From Dreissena polymorpha (taxonomy: Eukaryota > Mollusca > Bivalvia > Myida > Dreissenidae), in contig NC_068359.1 of assembly GCF_020536995.1 (NCBI RefSeq), positions 77,557,821-77,621,820 of the forward strand: a DNA stretch of 64,000 nucleotides, in the 5' to 3' direction. Below are positions 10,566-23,047 of this stretch, piece by piece (the first letter of the stretch is position 1; each line of letters starts with the position of its first letter). Made by a program: the position numbers and the translations under genes. The notes below the pieces were generated by a model that had not been told where the DNA came from, did no database searches, and worked only from the letters and a program-made list of their open reading frames with translations.

Positions 10566-13467
10566 AAGAAAACAACATTTGATTTATGGCACAATATTAA
10601 GATTGTCAATCAATTTAATTTAATAGTTCTTGGTCATATTAATAAGTATGTCGCAGATTGCTCGCTAAAAGTTTTACATTGAAATCGTGTATACTCGTTT
10701 TTAGCTTTATAATGTTACTTTTTTTTGTAAAAATTGTATTGCAATAAAATGATCATGAAGCGATGCGAAATGCCTTAAGTAGTTTGACTAAAGCTATCGA
10801 TATTTGTAATTATTGTGTGTAACCTTAAATTATTATTGTTAAATGCAATCTTGTTGTATCCGCTACAATATAATTAATAAAAAGAAATGCAATGATCCGT
10901 CAGAGAACGTTAACTACAAACACATAAATTATGTAGCTCAAGCGTTAAGCTTTAACAAAAATAGAGATATATAACATTATTTCATTAGAATTATAGTATT
11001 CAATTCTAATATGTTTCACGATCTCCGGCCAATATGCAGCGAACTCAGACGATATGTTTTAATTACTAATATTTATAATCACGACTATCATGCACAGTAT
11101 CTGTGAAAATGCACGTTTAAAACCAGTTTGAACAATAAAGCACAGAGAAAATACAGCGATCAATTGTTCCAGGGCAAAAATCATAGCTCATCGAAGTGAT
11201 CTTAGTATTTTCTTTAGCCGGATCCTGTAAACTTAAACATTTCAATGTATATGAAATACATTTCTTCAAACTAATCAAACAATATTTTTAATCGTAAGTC
11301 AATGTGGATGGAATAGTATACTTCCATAATAGCCCATTTAAGCTGTAAGATAATCTCAATAGAGACTGATTTGCATGCTTGTTATCTGGTAATACAAACG
11401 TTCGTGTATTATTGGATAAGTATAACCAAGGATCATATCCTGGCATGTTGGCTAGAATATAGGGGTTAACTGTATATTTATATTAACATTATCACCATCG
11501 AGGAAAATTACATTTCAAGTATACGCACAGGTTCAGAACATAGGTACACTAATTTCCATTTCATTTTTACAACATGTACAAGGATTTTCTTTACTTAATT
11601 TCATTTTGAAAGTATGGGCAATTGTATCTACGATTCTGTATACTATTCGCAATTGGTACTACTTGAAATAGGTTTCCTTACAAGTTTTGAATACCCGCAT
11701 ATGCACATGTTCCAGTCTATATGAGTGAAATCTGAATGACGCATTTATTGGTTTGTGTTTTATAAACATGCTTTTCTTCTAAAAGACTTTAAACTATTGT
11801 ATAATTATGTATGTTTTAATAACTTTACTTTAATTATAACAAATACATATGTCTCTTACGTTAATGATGTATATTTTGGTCACCTCAACATTTGACCAAA
11901 AAAATCCCAATAGAACTAAGACGGTTTTTAGTAGATCTACACTGTTCAAGAACAAACGTGTATTAAATTAAACTTTATTTTAATATATGTTTTATTTGGT
12001 CAATATATTTAATGAATCATGAAAATTAGGGTGTGTTGTTGATAATTTATAAAATCATGTATATACATTGCGGGAATGTTCAATATATAAACGAACAAAT
12101 GTCCGAGGCGGCAAAAATGTATGAACGAATGACCGGGGTGTCAATGTGATGCAGGAATGATAGTCAAGGTTTGCATAATAACGGAGGTACCATCGTCGGA
12201 AATAGCAATGGTATTCTGACCACCGTGTCCGGAACTCCATAACTTCACCGTCATCACCATCATCACTGTCATAAGTAAACTCTGCATTGTAAGCATAAGT
12301 TTTCTCATCACCAGATTATCAATATGAAAATGTTATAAATACTTATATAATGATGTTTTCTATTTATTGCATTTTATGCTGGTGATGGTTGTAACATGAT
12401 AATACAATGATGGCGATTAAGATTTCTACTATGATACACTTTTGATGGCGAAGACGATGACGGTCATGGCGGTGATGGAAGTAGAGCGTTGTTGTTGTCG
12501 TTGGGAATGAGCATGATGGTTGAATGCTGTTTTCGTTAATGGTACCGTGCTTGAGGATGGCAGTGGTGTTATGCAGCTGATTATGATGATGGTGGAAATA
12601 ATGTAATATTTGTATTATTCTATAATATAGTAAAATAGTTAATAAGCTTGCGCAGCTGTGCTTTACTTTTGTGCTTGTAAGAAGAAAGCGCTATGAACAA
12701 TTTCTATAACATTGACTTTGATATAGAACGCTATTGATTGGGTAAAGAATGTGTTTGTAAAACTTTAGCGATTCTGTTCTTAATCTGCTTATCGTCTGTT
12801 TGCTATAAACCTTTATGATCCTTACAGAGAGTTGACTGATTTGAAGCACAGCGCGCTTTTACTAGCAAGGGGAGGTAATAACTGATTTTTTTTTCATTTT
12901 AGTTCACCTCTTCATTCACTCATATTCTTAATGACTGCCTTAGGCATACAGTAATATTTTATTTATGCATTAATACATCTTCCGCGACTAGTTTTTTTTG
13001 CAATGTTGGAAACTTTCGCAATTATTCCATGTAGCATAGTAATCACGTTGTATGGTAATTTGTGATGTATAAGTTTCATGTAACAACTTAAAGGAACTGC
13101 CGGCAGTGGTTCACAGTTGATTCTGAATGACAGTGTTAGCGGACACACATCACCAGGGCGATTTGTAATATCCGTGTATGATGGTAAATAGAAACAATTT
13201 AATTAAGTTCGTGTTATTTTCTGTGCACTATATAGAATAATATTGAATCAACGAATTTTGGAACATTGTGACATTATACGGTTGTTTTGTCATAAAATGT
13301 GTATGTTTTTGTAAGTCAATTTGAGATATGTAAATTACCTATTTACGATGTCCAATAGCAACAGTAGGTATTTTGATACAAAATGTATGCGAAAGGATAA
13401 AACTATGTGGATGTTAGATCCTGCTCTTTGGGTCGTATATTTCATGTGAACTCTATAGAGCGGTTCC
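10566..13467. other. AT-rich DNA with a GAT/GGT-rich patch, no gene seen
   Basis: No supported coding region. At 12380-12600 the sequence is enriched in imperfect GATGGT and GATGAC triplets, a low-complexity patch. A minus-strand frame at 12961-13180 has four Cys and a possible CATTCAG acceptor, but I could not connect it to other exons or to a family. Confidence 0.4.
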
Positions 13468-13470
13468 TTA

Positions 13471-14437
13471 AGGTGGGTTCCCACTGCCGATCCGATCAAC
13501 TCGATCATTCCGATCATCAAAATTTCCCGACCAAACCTGACCAAGCTCGACTAAAAAGGGTATACACGACTTCTTCTCGACCTCTTGTCGATAACACACG
13601 ACCCCCACACGACTCATTCACGACGTCCACTCAACCATCTTTCCGATTTCCGCTCGATCATCTCGACCTATACGCGAGCCCTATACGATCTTAGCTCGAC
13701 CAAGTGGACCTCAGCTCGATCGCCACCAGATCTTCACTCGACCAGATCGTGATGGTCGTACTACAGTCGTACAAAGACGCGAACGGTCGTTTATTGAAAC
13801 TTTGAGAATAAAACCGTCAAACATTGTTGTTCACTAATCACTTCAACCATCATGGATTTTTGTACTAGTTTTAGCAGTATCAGTCGCCTTTTTGCCATTT
13901 CTTGGCATCTTTGGATGTTTACTCGTCCGATTCTAAGAAGGTTGTACGAGACAAACACGACGTTTTGCATGTGAGTTTTGTTTAAGTGACATGAGGTCGT
14001 GTATGGTCGAATAGCAATCGAGAAGTGATCGTGTACGGTCGAGTAGCCGTCGGGTAGCAGTTTAGTAAATATGTACATCAAATCGAATAGAGGTCGAGTG
14101 GATCGTGTTGCGATCTAAAATAACTCGGGTAGAGGTCGAGCGGATCGGGTAGAGATCGTGTAAAAGAGGTCAATCCGATCGCCACACGATTGCTTCACGA
14201 TCAACTGGATCTTCTACTTGACTAATACACGACCACTTGCCGAGCGCCTCTCGATCCATTTCCTACTCGACCGCTACTCGATATTTTTTGACATGTCAAA
14301 AAATATCGGTTAGGAGGCCCGACCAATGCCGACCTACCCGACCGCCCCCGATCACTCATGCCGACCGAACCAGACCAGTACCCGACTGCTTGGTCGGGCT
14401 TGATCGAGTTGATCTGATCGGCAGTGGGAACCCAGCT
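13471..14437. mobile_element. 967-bp foldback element built of CGATC/CTCGAC motifs
   Basis: The ends are inverted repeats: AGGTGGGTTCCCACTGCCGA at the left and its near inverse TCGGCAGTGGGAACCCAGCT at the right. TTA is duplicated outside (13468-13470, 14438-14440). A 3-bp TTA target fits PIF/Harbinger-like transposons. The left half is rich in CTCGACC and CACGAC words, the right half in their inverses GGTCGAG and GTCGTG, so the whole unit can fold back. There is no protein. The right half contains a perfect 30-bp palindrome (14279-14308). Confidence 0.75.
14279..14308. repeat. Perfect 30-bp palindrome
   Basis: Half-site CGATATTTTTTGACA is followed without a spacer by its exact reverse complement. 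It lies inside the foldback element, off centre. Confidence 0.95.
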
Positions 14438-14805
14438 TTAATCACAAGAAAAATACCCCTTGCAGTTCATACACGATGTGACTGAAACCTCAATTACGGA
14501 TACAACATATGCCGCCTTGCTAAATTTAGTTTTACTTCGACACAATTATTGTAAAGTTGCAATTAAAGGACTTATTTTGTTACATTTTCTTGCAATTTTA
14601 TGTGTCTAATTTTCGAAATCGTTCAAGCCTGATCATCGCTACATGTATTGTGTGACGCTTATGTGGCAGGAGAAAGCAGAAATAGCTGTCATATAGAAAA
14701 CTCATTTGGAAACGCAAACACAATTGTATATACAATGTGTTAGCAAATATAATACTTCCTTGGTGATAGAAGATATGCAATTCAGATGAAGCAAGCACGT
14801 ATTAA

Positions 14806-15018
14806 CCCATTTACGCCTAGTGGACTCTCCCATCATTCTGAATTGTATCAATTTATTTCCAAAATTAGGAATGTCTAGTATATTTATTTCTATATTTAGA
14901 ATATTTCTTACATATATTCCTTTCAGCAAACAGCGCAGCCCCAGATGAGACGCCGCATCATCATGTGGGTCTACGCTGTTTGCGAAGTCCTTTTTTCTAG
15001 ACGCTAGGCATAAATGTG
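14806..15018 (+). mobile_element. TTAA/CCC hairpin MITE, copy 1
   Basis: TTAA precedes the start CCCATTTACGCCTAGTGG and a decayed TAAA follows the end. The interior matches the family: CTAAATTGGATCAATTTATT-like and AAACAGCG segments flank a GACGCCGCAT core, here with an imperfect central hairpin. CCC...GGG termini with TTAA targets are the hallmark of piggyBac-type elements. No protein is encoded. Confidence 0.85.
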
Positions 15019-15390
15019 TAAAATATAAAGCTAATATTTCAACAGTAAAAATCGATTCGTCGGCGAAATATTGCATTTGACCTCGGCCGAAACAGTTCCA
15101 ATGCGGTATTGCAAAGTATTGGAAAAAATACACGAACACATAGTCTGGAATACAACCTCTAGTAGTAGAACTCTGTAAATATTGCGTAATCGGTGTTTAA
15201 TATATAACTTAAACTCAATTAAATATGTTCAGTCATGTATACAATTTATTTAGTCAATTACAATTGAGAGATATATGCATTAGCATAAATATTCTTTAGA
15301 ATGGATTGCAAAAGTGTAAACATAATCATCTCGCATGTTGCAGGCGTTAAGAAACAAGTCAACTACTACGGCACTCAATCAGTAAATTAA

Positions 15391-15607
15391 CCCATGTTGT
15401 GGGACTCTCTCATCCTTCTAAATTGGGTCAAGTTATTAAAAAAATTAGGGATGTCTAGTATATGTATTACTATAGTAAGAATATTACGTAAGGAAAGTCA
15501 TTTTAGCAAACATCGCAGATCCAGATGAGACGCCGCATCATGCGGCGTCTCATATGGGTCTTCGCTGTTTGCCAAGGCATTTTTTCTACACGCTAGGCAT
15601 AAATGGG
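15391..15607 (+). mobile_element. TTAA/CCC hairpin MITE, copy 2
   Basis: It starts CCCATGTTGTGGGACTCTC after TTAA and ends GGCATAAATGGG followed by TTGA. The central hairpin GCCGCATCATGCGGC is intact. It is only about 370 bases from copy 1, in the same orientation. Confidence 0.85.
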
Positions 15608-16257
15608 TTGATAGTGTTTGTTAAAACTTGTACATACATTTTAATCATAAATATAGATGCACTGTGAAAGTGTGCAAAATCGCCATTAAATCTATAGCCT
15701 AGTTAGCAAGTAATTTATTATTTTCTTAAATTTTAAAACCGAAAGTAGGATTTCTATTCGTATACGTCCATTTCGACAAACGCGATAAATGATATGTTTT
15801 AAAGTGCAAAAAAGACCGATTTCTACCTTGTAACCACCAGATATATTCTAATTGGCATAGATAAAATATGTTTCTTATATATACTTAAATTTACTTTCAT
15901 TTCAAGGTGTGTGGCTTTACGTTACAAGTAAATCATAAACAACAACGGCTCTTATGGTACAATTGATTCGCTTTGTAAACGAGATAACGGAACCGATGAA
16001 TAAAAACCTACCATTGATTTCAATAACAACAATTCAACACTAATTTGCAGTTTATTTCGGGGGACTAATCTGATGGTACAGTGAAATTATTATTATTCAA
16101 GAACAGCTACAATCAGCTTTAGACTTAACAGTTTACTTCAGATTTCTTCCAATCAGTACCTGTGTTTTACATTTTTATATAAGATGACACTTGCTTGAAC
16201 ATTAGCTAATAACATTGAAGCATACATGTTAAATGCGGAATCAGTGTTATTTCCTCT

Positions 16258-19200
16258 TTAATCATCACAGCTTGACAATGTGACACAGAACACCTTGCCG
16301 TCCTCAATACATTTGCATTGGTAGCAGTTGTCCTCCAAAATGATTTCGCCAACACGGTATTTCATGTTGTTGAATCGGCACTCTGAAATGAGGCAAACAT
16401 TTGCAATGCGTATACATGTATGTGCATACAAAACTTAGAAAGACATGCCCGCACGTTACGACTAATTTCATACGAGAACGATTGATTTAAAATTGTAAAC
16501 GTGATAAACGAGGCTCAGGTGTTCATCGGTACATATGTTACTCGAAAATAAATAAATGAAAATGTGTGCACAAGATTAGTAACGACCCGCTCAAGCGACG
16601 TACAGGAGCGTGGCCAATATATCCTAATGTAAAATACGGATCATCCAATGACTTTCCACGTATCAGGCCAATTTATAGAGGTCAGTGTGTTGCATTTTAT
16701 CAATTAGAGACAAATTCGCTAACATAGATCTCCTTAACACGAACTCTACGGATTCCGTGCTCTGTGCTAGCGTCAGCGTATACTACAGGGCATCGCTCCG
16801 AATAGTACAAATGTGTGTTTAACAAATATGCCTAGTGTACTCTCTCATCCTTCTAAATTGGATCAATTTATTTCCAAAATTAGGGATGTATAGTATGTTT
16901 ATTTCTATATTTAGGATATTTCGTACAGAAATTCCTTTCAGCAAACAGCGTAGACCCTGATGAGACGCCGCATGATGCGGCGTCTCATTTGGGTCTACGC
17001 TCTTTGCCAATGCCTTTTTCTAAACGCTAGGCATAAACGGGTTAAGTCAACGCGGATTATTTACGTTGACCGTGTTGTGGAATAATTGCAAATTGATGTT
17101 TCAATGTCATGAAAATGGGATGGTATTCCAGCTGCCTCCAATTTAAACTACCAAAAACCTTTCTTTTCGAATATGTGGTTTCCTTTAAATATAATACAAG
17201 CTCGCAATGTGTATACGCCTATACGCTCAGTGGCATTAAAGGCTATAAAAGACGAGTTTGGAAAACTTGAGTATTCGTATATGACTCTTGGGAGATGGAA
17301 GCATCGTTCTAGGATGTTCGACATATTCAATGGATCTCACATGCATCATTTGTTGCAATGAAAATCGTCTTAATACAGGAAAAACCTCTATCACGAACTT
17401 TAACGTGTTTAAGGGCCTCGTGCCTCTAACTTATAAAACACTACTGAACACATATGACAACGACGTAAAACTGTGAGCTATAGTTACTAATGCCAAAATA
17501 GCGATAGAAAATGTCTTAAGTGCCGAAAATTAAAAATAAAGTATTTTATTTGAGTTCCAAATATACAGCTTCTGTTTTAGGGTAGACAATTCATGACAGA
17601 AACAACCAAAAACAATATTTATTTTACGGGAAAGGTTATATTTGACTGATTTGTTGTATTGTCGGCTGTTTTTATATTATACTTATTTTCTTAAAACGTC
17701 GAATAAATGTACTTTGGACGATAAGTCACAAATAATAACATGAATTTGAGACGTTTTTATGGATACCTAGAATATTAGGTGAGTTTTGGATAAAGATCAA
17801 GTTTATCATGCGAGGCTTAGAACCGAGGTAGCGCGAGGCTTGCCGTGCGCTAACATGGTTCGAGCGGAGCATGATCAACTTTCAAAAACTCACATAATAT
17901 TCTATGTATCCTTTTATTTCCTCCCTATTTTCCATAAATAATTATGCAATATCGCATTTTTGACGATTTTATTTTCCCGTTGTTGACTTAAACAGATTCT
18001 CCAATTTTTGGAAAAACCCAAATCTGATCTAATAGCGATAGTATAAAGCTCATGTTTATACGATCGTTGTTATACTATCGATTTTCATCTAGTTATAGGT
18101 TAAAACCAGTTATCTTGAAAAACAACGCTTAAAATGCGAGCCTCAGTCATTAATTAGCGCTCTCATATTTTGCTTCCCCGTGGGCGCACTTCAAAATGTT
18201 TCAACGCCACAATTGGCCCCAAACATTTATAATATTAATTTTAACATGACTGTCGTTATTTTAATGATGTCAGTTTACATCGAACTTAGCGCCTTCGGAT
18301 TATTTTATCTTTTAAAACATAGACTATATTTTACTAATGTGTCTTGTTCTGATAAAACTGGGCATGATGCATGTGCGTCAAGTGTCGTCCCAGATTAGCC
18401 TGTGGCGTCCGCACAATCAGGGGCGACACTTTCCGCTTAAACTAGATTTTCTGTAAAAGAGACTTCCTTTAAACGAAAAATACCATAAAAGCGGAAAGTG
18501 TCGTCCCTGAATAGCCTGTGCGGAATGCACAGACTAATCTGGGACAACACTTTACGCACATGCATTATGCACAGTTTTCTCAGAACGCGGCTCTAATGAT
18601 CTCATATGGGAAAGTCTAATTGACTCACCTCCTTCATAATAGCATCCTCCCGACTGGTCGCAAGTAACCATTCCATCGTTACAGTAACAGCGGTTACAGT
18701 CGGCGTCCAGAAACAACGTACCGTGGGTATAGCCACTACACGACCCTGTACACGATAAACCATAATGCACATGCTTCACCCATTTACGCCTAGTGGACTC
18801 TCACATCCTTCTAAATTGGATCAATTTATTTCCAAAATTAGAGATGTTTGGTATATTTAGAATATTTCTTACAGAAATTCCTTTAAGCAAACAGCGCAGA
18901 CCCTGATGTGACGCGGCATCATGCGGCGTCTCATCTGGGTCTACGCTGTTTGCCAAGGAATTTTTTCTGGACGCTAGGCATAAATGGGCTAATAAACGTA
19001 TATAATAATGTATTATTGTGAAGTTACAAAACATCTTTCCTCTGCTATAAGTATATGAATTCCATTGATTTCACATTTTCTATTGACTTCTTTTAATTTA
19101 AATTAGAACGAATCTATAACTTTTTAATAAGTATTTGTAATATATGTTCTTGGTTTCTGAATTGCTAGAGAATGATCTAGATGTATCTATATAGATATCT

Positions 19201-19790
19201 TAGCCGAACGCGAAATTTTAAAATATTTCATTTGGCATTTGTTATATTATAACATAACGTCATCTCTTTGGCGTTATGAAGTTGTGTTAATGCGAAAGTT
19301 TCCCCTTTAATTATTTAAACTTGTAAAACAACAGTAGACAAACACTATTTAGGACAATACACATGACAGCGATATAACAACTCGTAGATGACATTACATG
19401 TATTTATAAAGTGAAAGACATCATTATACAATAGAATATACGAGCCTTGTTCTGAGAAAACTGGGCTTAATGCATGTGCGTAAAGTGTCATCCCAGATTA
19501 GCCTGTGCAGTCCACACAGGCTAATCAGGGACAACACTGTCCGCTTAAAGTTGATTTTCGGTAAGGAGGGAGTTCCTTGAAACTAAAAATACCATAAAAG
19601 CGGAAAGTGTCGTCCCTGATTAGCCTCTACGGACTGCACAAGCTAATCTGGGATGACACTTTACGCACATGCATTAAGCCCAGTTTTCTCAGAACGCGAC
19701 TCATATCATAATGTCAAACTTACTCTTATTAGCTATCGCCATGGAAACGACGACAGAAACAATCACGATACATAAGAGTTGTACGTTCAT
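16258..19790 (-). CDS. Secreted two-module cysteine-rich protein (pacifastin/VWC-like), complete
   Basis: Three exons join in phase into a 102-residue protein: 19724-19790 (67 nt), 18629-18745 (117 nt) and 16258-16382 (125 nt with stop TAA). Donors are GTAAGT and GTGAGT, acceptors TACAG and TTTCAG, and both junctions are phase 1. Exon 1 is a signal peptide, MNVQLLCIVIVSVVVSMAIA. Exon 2 encodes SCSGYTHGTLFLDADC, then NRCYCNDGMVTC and a last Cys. Exon 3 encodes CRFNNMKYRVGEIILEDNC, then YQCKCIEDGKVFC and a last Cys. Each module has the pattern C-x13/17-C-x2-C-x-C-x2/3-G-x3-C-x5-C. This is close to pacifastin protease-inhibitor modules and to the first half of VWC domains. Protease inhibition or a matrix role is inferred from the fold only. 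Exon 2 is squeezed between two MITEs. Confidence 0.75.
16823..17041 (+). mobile_element. TTAA/CCC hairpin MITE, copy 3
   Basis: Perfect TTAA on both sides (16819-16822, 17042-17045). The left end is mutated (CAAATATGCC), the right end reads GGCATAAACGGG. The core hairpin GCCGCATGATGCGGC is intact. It lies in intron 2 of the Cys-rich gene. Confidence 0.85.
17761..17911. mobile_element. 151-bp inverted-repeat element with 6-bp target duplication
   Basis: Arms GGATACCTAGAATATTAGGT (left) and the inverse of ATAATATTCTATGTATCC (right) extend inward for about 45 bases. TTTTAT is repeated directly outside both ends (17755-17760, 17912-17917). The centre is rich in GAGGCTT/GCGCGAGG words that recur in the hairpins at 34.1 and 55.2 kb. 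It lies in intron 2 of the Cys-rich gene. Confidence 0.65.
18341..18593. mobile_element. GAGCC long-TIR MITE, copy 1
   Basis: Inverted halves share TGCATGTGCGTxAAGTGTCG and AGATTAGCCTGTG, with a short AT-rich centre (AAACGAAAAATACCATAAAA). The ends are decayed versions of GAGCCGCGTTCTGAGAAAAC. The element ends 35 bases downstream of the donor of exon 2 of the Cys-rich gene. Confidence 0.85.
18779..18988 (+). mobile_element. TTAA/CCC hairpin MITE, copy 4
   Basis: It starts CCCATTTACGCCTAGTGG and ends GGCATAAATGGG. The flanking tetranucleotides are decayed (TTCA, CTAA). Its near end lies only 33 bases from the start of exon 2 of the Cys-rich gene, so the branch point or polypyrimidine tract of that exon may come from the element. 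Confidence 0.85.
19442..19702. mobile_element. GAGCC long-TIR MITE, copy 2
   Basis: This is a near-complete copy with ends GAGCCTTGTTCTGAGAAAAC and the inverse of GTTTTCTCAGAACGCGACTC. Each half itself folds (AGATTAGCCTGTGCAGTCC against GGACTGCACAAGCTAATCT). It lies in intron 1 of the Cys-rich gene, 15 bases from the exon 1 donor. Confidence 0.9.
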
Positions 19791-19799
19791 GATGAATAG

Positions 19800-20122
19800 T
19801 CCACGTCTTATTCTGAAACAAATCAACACCTAAATCCAGTGACAAATAGAAACTTAGCTCTAGCATTTGAAACTTAAGTAGATTATTATATATATGGTAC
19901 TTATTTTCCGACGTATCTGAAGAAAAATTGAGTTAATGATTTAATATATAATATTTAATAATAATTGTTTTCGAACGACCTTATAAGCAATGTATAGATT
20001 AAGTAAGAATTATGTTCTAACAATTGTAATAGTAAATTATTTGTTTTAATAGTAATGTTTTTATTTAATTATATAAGCTGTGGATAATGCTATTTTTTAC
20101 ACTCGTATCTGAAGAAAATGCA
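19800..20122. other. AT-rich DNA upstream of the Cys-rich gene
   Basis: This is the presumed promoter side of the Cys-rich gene (minus strand). No clear TATA box at a convincing distance was identified. The rest is featureless AT-rich sequence. Confidence 0.35.
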
Positions 20123-20126
20123 TTAA

Positions 20127-20635
20127 AGGGATCTTTTCACGCTTTGGTAAATTGACAAAATTGAAAAAAGTTGTTTCAGATTCGCAAATTTTCGTTTTAG
20201 TTATGATATTTGTGAGGAAACAGTAATACTGAACATTTACCATGGTCTAATATAGCCATTATATGCATCTTTTGACGATTTTAAAACCTAAAAATTATAT
20301 AGCGTTGCAACGCGAAACGATTGAATAATTTGGAGAGTTCTGTTTTTGTCGTTAAAATTTGTGAAACTATGAAGATTGCTTATATAAGGTATAAAATACG
20401 TACAGTATGTGTACACGGCGGAATAGCTCAGTAGGATAAAGCATTTTTACTTCAGGACTCTGGCAGGACTCCAGGGGTCACTGGTTCGAAACCTGGTCCG
20501 GGCAATGTTCTTTTCCTTTTTTTAATTTTATTCTTGATTTTTTACTGGAGCTTTTACGATCCAATGTTTACATTAATCGATATAAAGCATTTAATGAATA
20601 AATTAAAAAATGCCAAAATCTGTGAAAAGGCCCCT
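20127..20635 (+). mobile_element. TTAA-flanked TIR element with tRNA-like core, copy 2
   Basis: Perfect TTAA on both sides (20123-20126, 20636-20639). The termini are AGGGATCTTTTCAC and GTGAAAAGGCCCCT. The tRNA-like core differs from copy 1: A box TAGCTCAGTAGG (20424-20435, one base longer than the consensus) and B box GGTTCGAAACC (20483-20493). Confidence 0.85.
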
Positions 20636-22930
20636 TTAATGTTATACGTCTAACGATATAACATTTGCTAATAATAGTTTGAGAACGACGTTATAAGCAA
20701 TTTATTGATTCAGTAAGAACTGTGTTCTAACATTTGTAATCGTAAACTTATTTATTTAAAAAAGTTTTTTTATAATAATATAAACTGTGGAATGTGATAT
20801 TTAAAAAAAATATATCTAAAGAAAAATGTAGTAATGATATACGATATAACAGTTAACAATTGTTTTCGAATGGCGTAACAAGAAATGTCTTTATTTAGTG
20901 CGAATTATGTTCCAACGATTGTAATAGTAAACTTATTTGTGTTAATAATAATGTTTTTTTTATTACATAAGCTGTGGATTCTTTTATTTTTAACAAACGT
21001 GTATGAAGAAAATGCATTAATGTTATAACAGTAAACTTATTAGTTTTAATAGAAATATTTTTTTTATTATATAAGCTGTACATTATTTTTTTCAACAACT
21101 TGAATTATATTAATAACACTTCAATGCAATTACTGTCATGCATATAATAAACATGATATAAACAAGTTAAATACAAACTTACCCCTGCCAATAGTATCAG
21201 TTGTAGTGTTTAATGCAATATTCCTATATGTGTTCGACAGTATTTATAGGAAAGAAACGCACACGTGTCACCGATGCCGTAAGTGACAAATACATAATAA
21301 TCGAATTTTTGTTTACGCTTTCGCGCGTGAAAGCAGTTTAACATAAATGATCGGTTTGTGTTCGTTTCGCTTCCGGTAAACTGATTACCAATCATATTAA
21401 ACGTGGTACCTTTAGAACCGTATTGTACTCATTATTCGTGTACGAAACGACAAACAATATTTATTCTCTCTTGCAGATTAAAAATAGTTGCTGAACATAG
21501 TATTGTTTGAGTTAAATAATTAGGCAGTGCAAATATTGTATTGTTTTGTTACACTGATTCGATGAACGGGAACGTTATATGAATTATGCAAAATGTTGGT
21601 TGACCTACAGCACGAAATCAGGTTAGGAATATATAGACCTTGCATAAATTCCATGATCATTTGTTGTTTTTTTGCTAAGTTTAAAGTGTCGACAGTTCAG
21701 TTTGGCAAGTGCTATCAAATGCGAACGACTACAGATGCTTACAATCAACAAATCTTTGGTAGCAATGTTTTGCACCATAGTTGAGATAACACAATTCCGC
21801 AAAATACTTAGAACAAACAAACTACTGGCCATCTGTGTTATAATTAATATAGGTTTATAACAGGCGTTTATTCACATATCAAACATTAAGCACTGCGGAC
21901 GAATTGCTTCATATTATCTAATATTCTTATTTTTCACTTTACAGAGAACAACAAACTCTGCTTTGGCAAACATTAATAACATGGCTAAACATATTTAAAA
22001 ACGCATTAATTTCAACATAGGCAAAACACAGCTGAACCTAACAGAAAGCAGGAACAATAACAATGTGTTTCCCTAATGCAAGGCCCTAGGCATGTAATAC
22101 AAGTATAACACACGTCGATCAGTTTAATGGCATTTTGCAGATGTACGATACAAATATTAATTAACGGATGGTATGTTTACAAGTTTTCAACAATAACACT
22201 AAGCACACGTATCTAAATTAATTAAATAGTCCAACTGAAAACCAATTTATTTACAGATGGTATGTTTAATATTGGTAGTAGCCAAATATTAAATGAAACG
22301 ATACGTTGGTGTCTCTTAATAATACAATATACATAAGAACATGTAGTAGCCTTACCTTTAGGTTTCACTTACAAGAAAAGAGCTAATTTTGTGACCAGTG
22401 GAATCTCCGTTAAGACGGTGCCTCTTAAATGCGTACAAAAGGTTATTGGGGTTAGTATCTGTATTTAATAGTATTATGTTTAAACATATTATTGATTTGA
22501 TGATAAAGCATTTCTTTTTCTATTTTGAATTCTCCTTTTGTCGTTTGTACTCAACAAAGGAAAAAACTTGCTTGCTTTAAAACTATCATTTTAAAGGCAA
22601 AAGTATTAATGTTTTCATGAGTATTTATGCTGTACATACATAGACAAACATTACTATATGGTACAACATATGCTTTTCTTTTTTAAATAAACCTCATGAA
22701 ATACGAACAACTATGCTATATTGTGCGAATATGGTTGACGTTTGATCATTTGTTTCGGTATGGTCTCGCTCTGTTGGGCAAGCCGGAGTACTCATAGGTA
22801 TTCATATATGTCAGGTGTGGTGACCACCAACCAAACTCACATGTGCCTGCAGCGTGGATTGGAACTGGTAATCAAATATTTATTGCCTGCATATTGTTTG
22901 TGATGCACCAAGTGTTTGAAAGCGTAATAA
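20636..22930. other. AT-rich DNA, no gene seen
   Basis: Long T and A tracts with many stops. At 20640-21120 similar phrases recur (TTTTTTATTATATAAGCTGT, AACGTGTATGAAGAAAATGC and variants, also at 20040-20120), which suggests an old, degenerate tandem duplication of roughly 300 bases. No exon-like segment was found. Confidence 0.4.
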
Positions 22931-22933
22931 TTG

Positions 22934-23047
<114 letters not shown>

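Noticed and set aside
12963-13148. Minus-strand frame with four Cys and a possible CATTCAG acceptor
   Set aside because: No partner exons in matching phase, no donor upstream and no recognisable spacing. Left as unproven.
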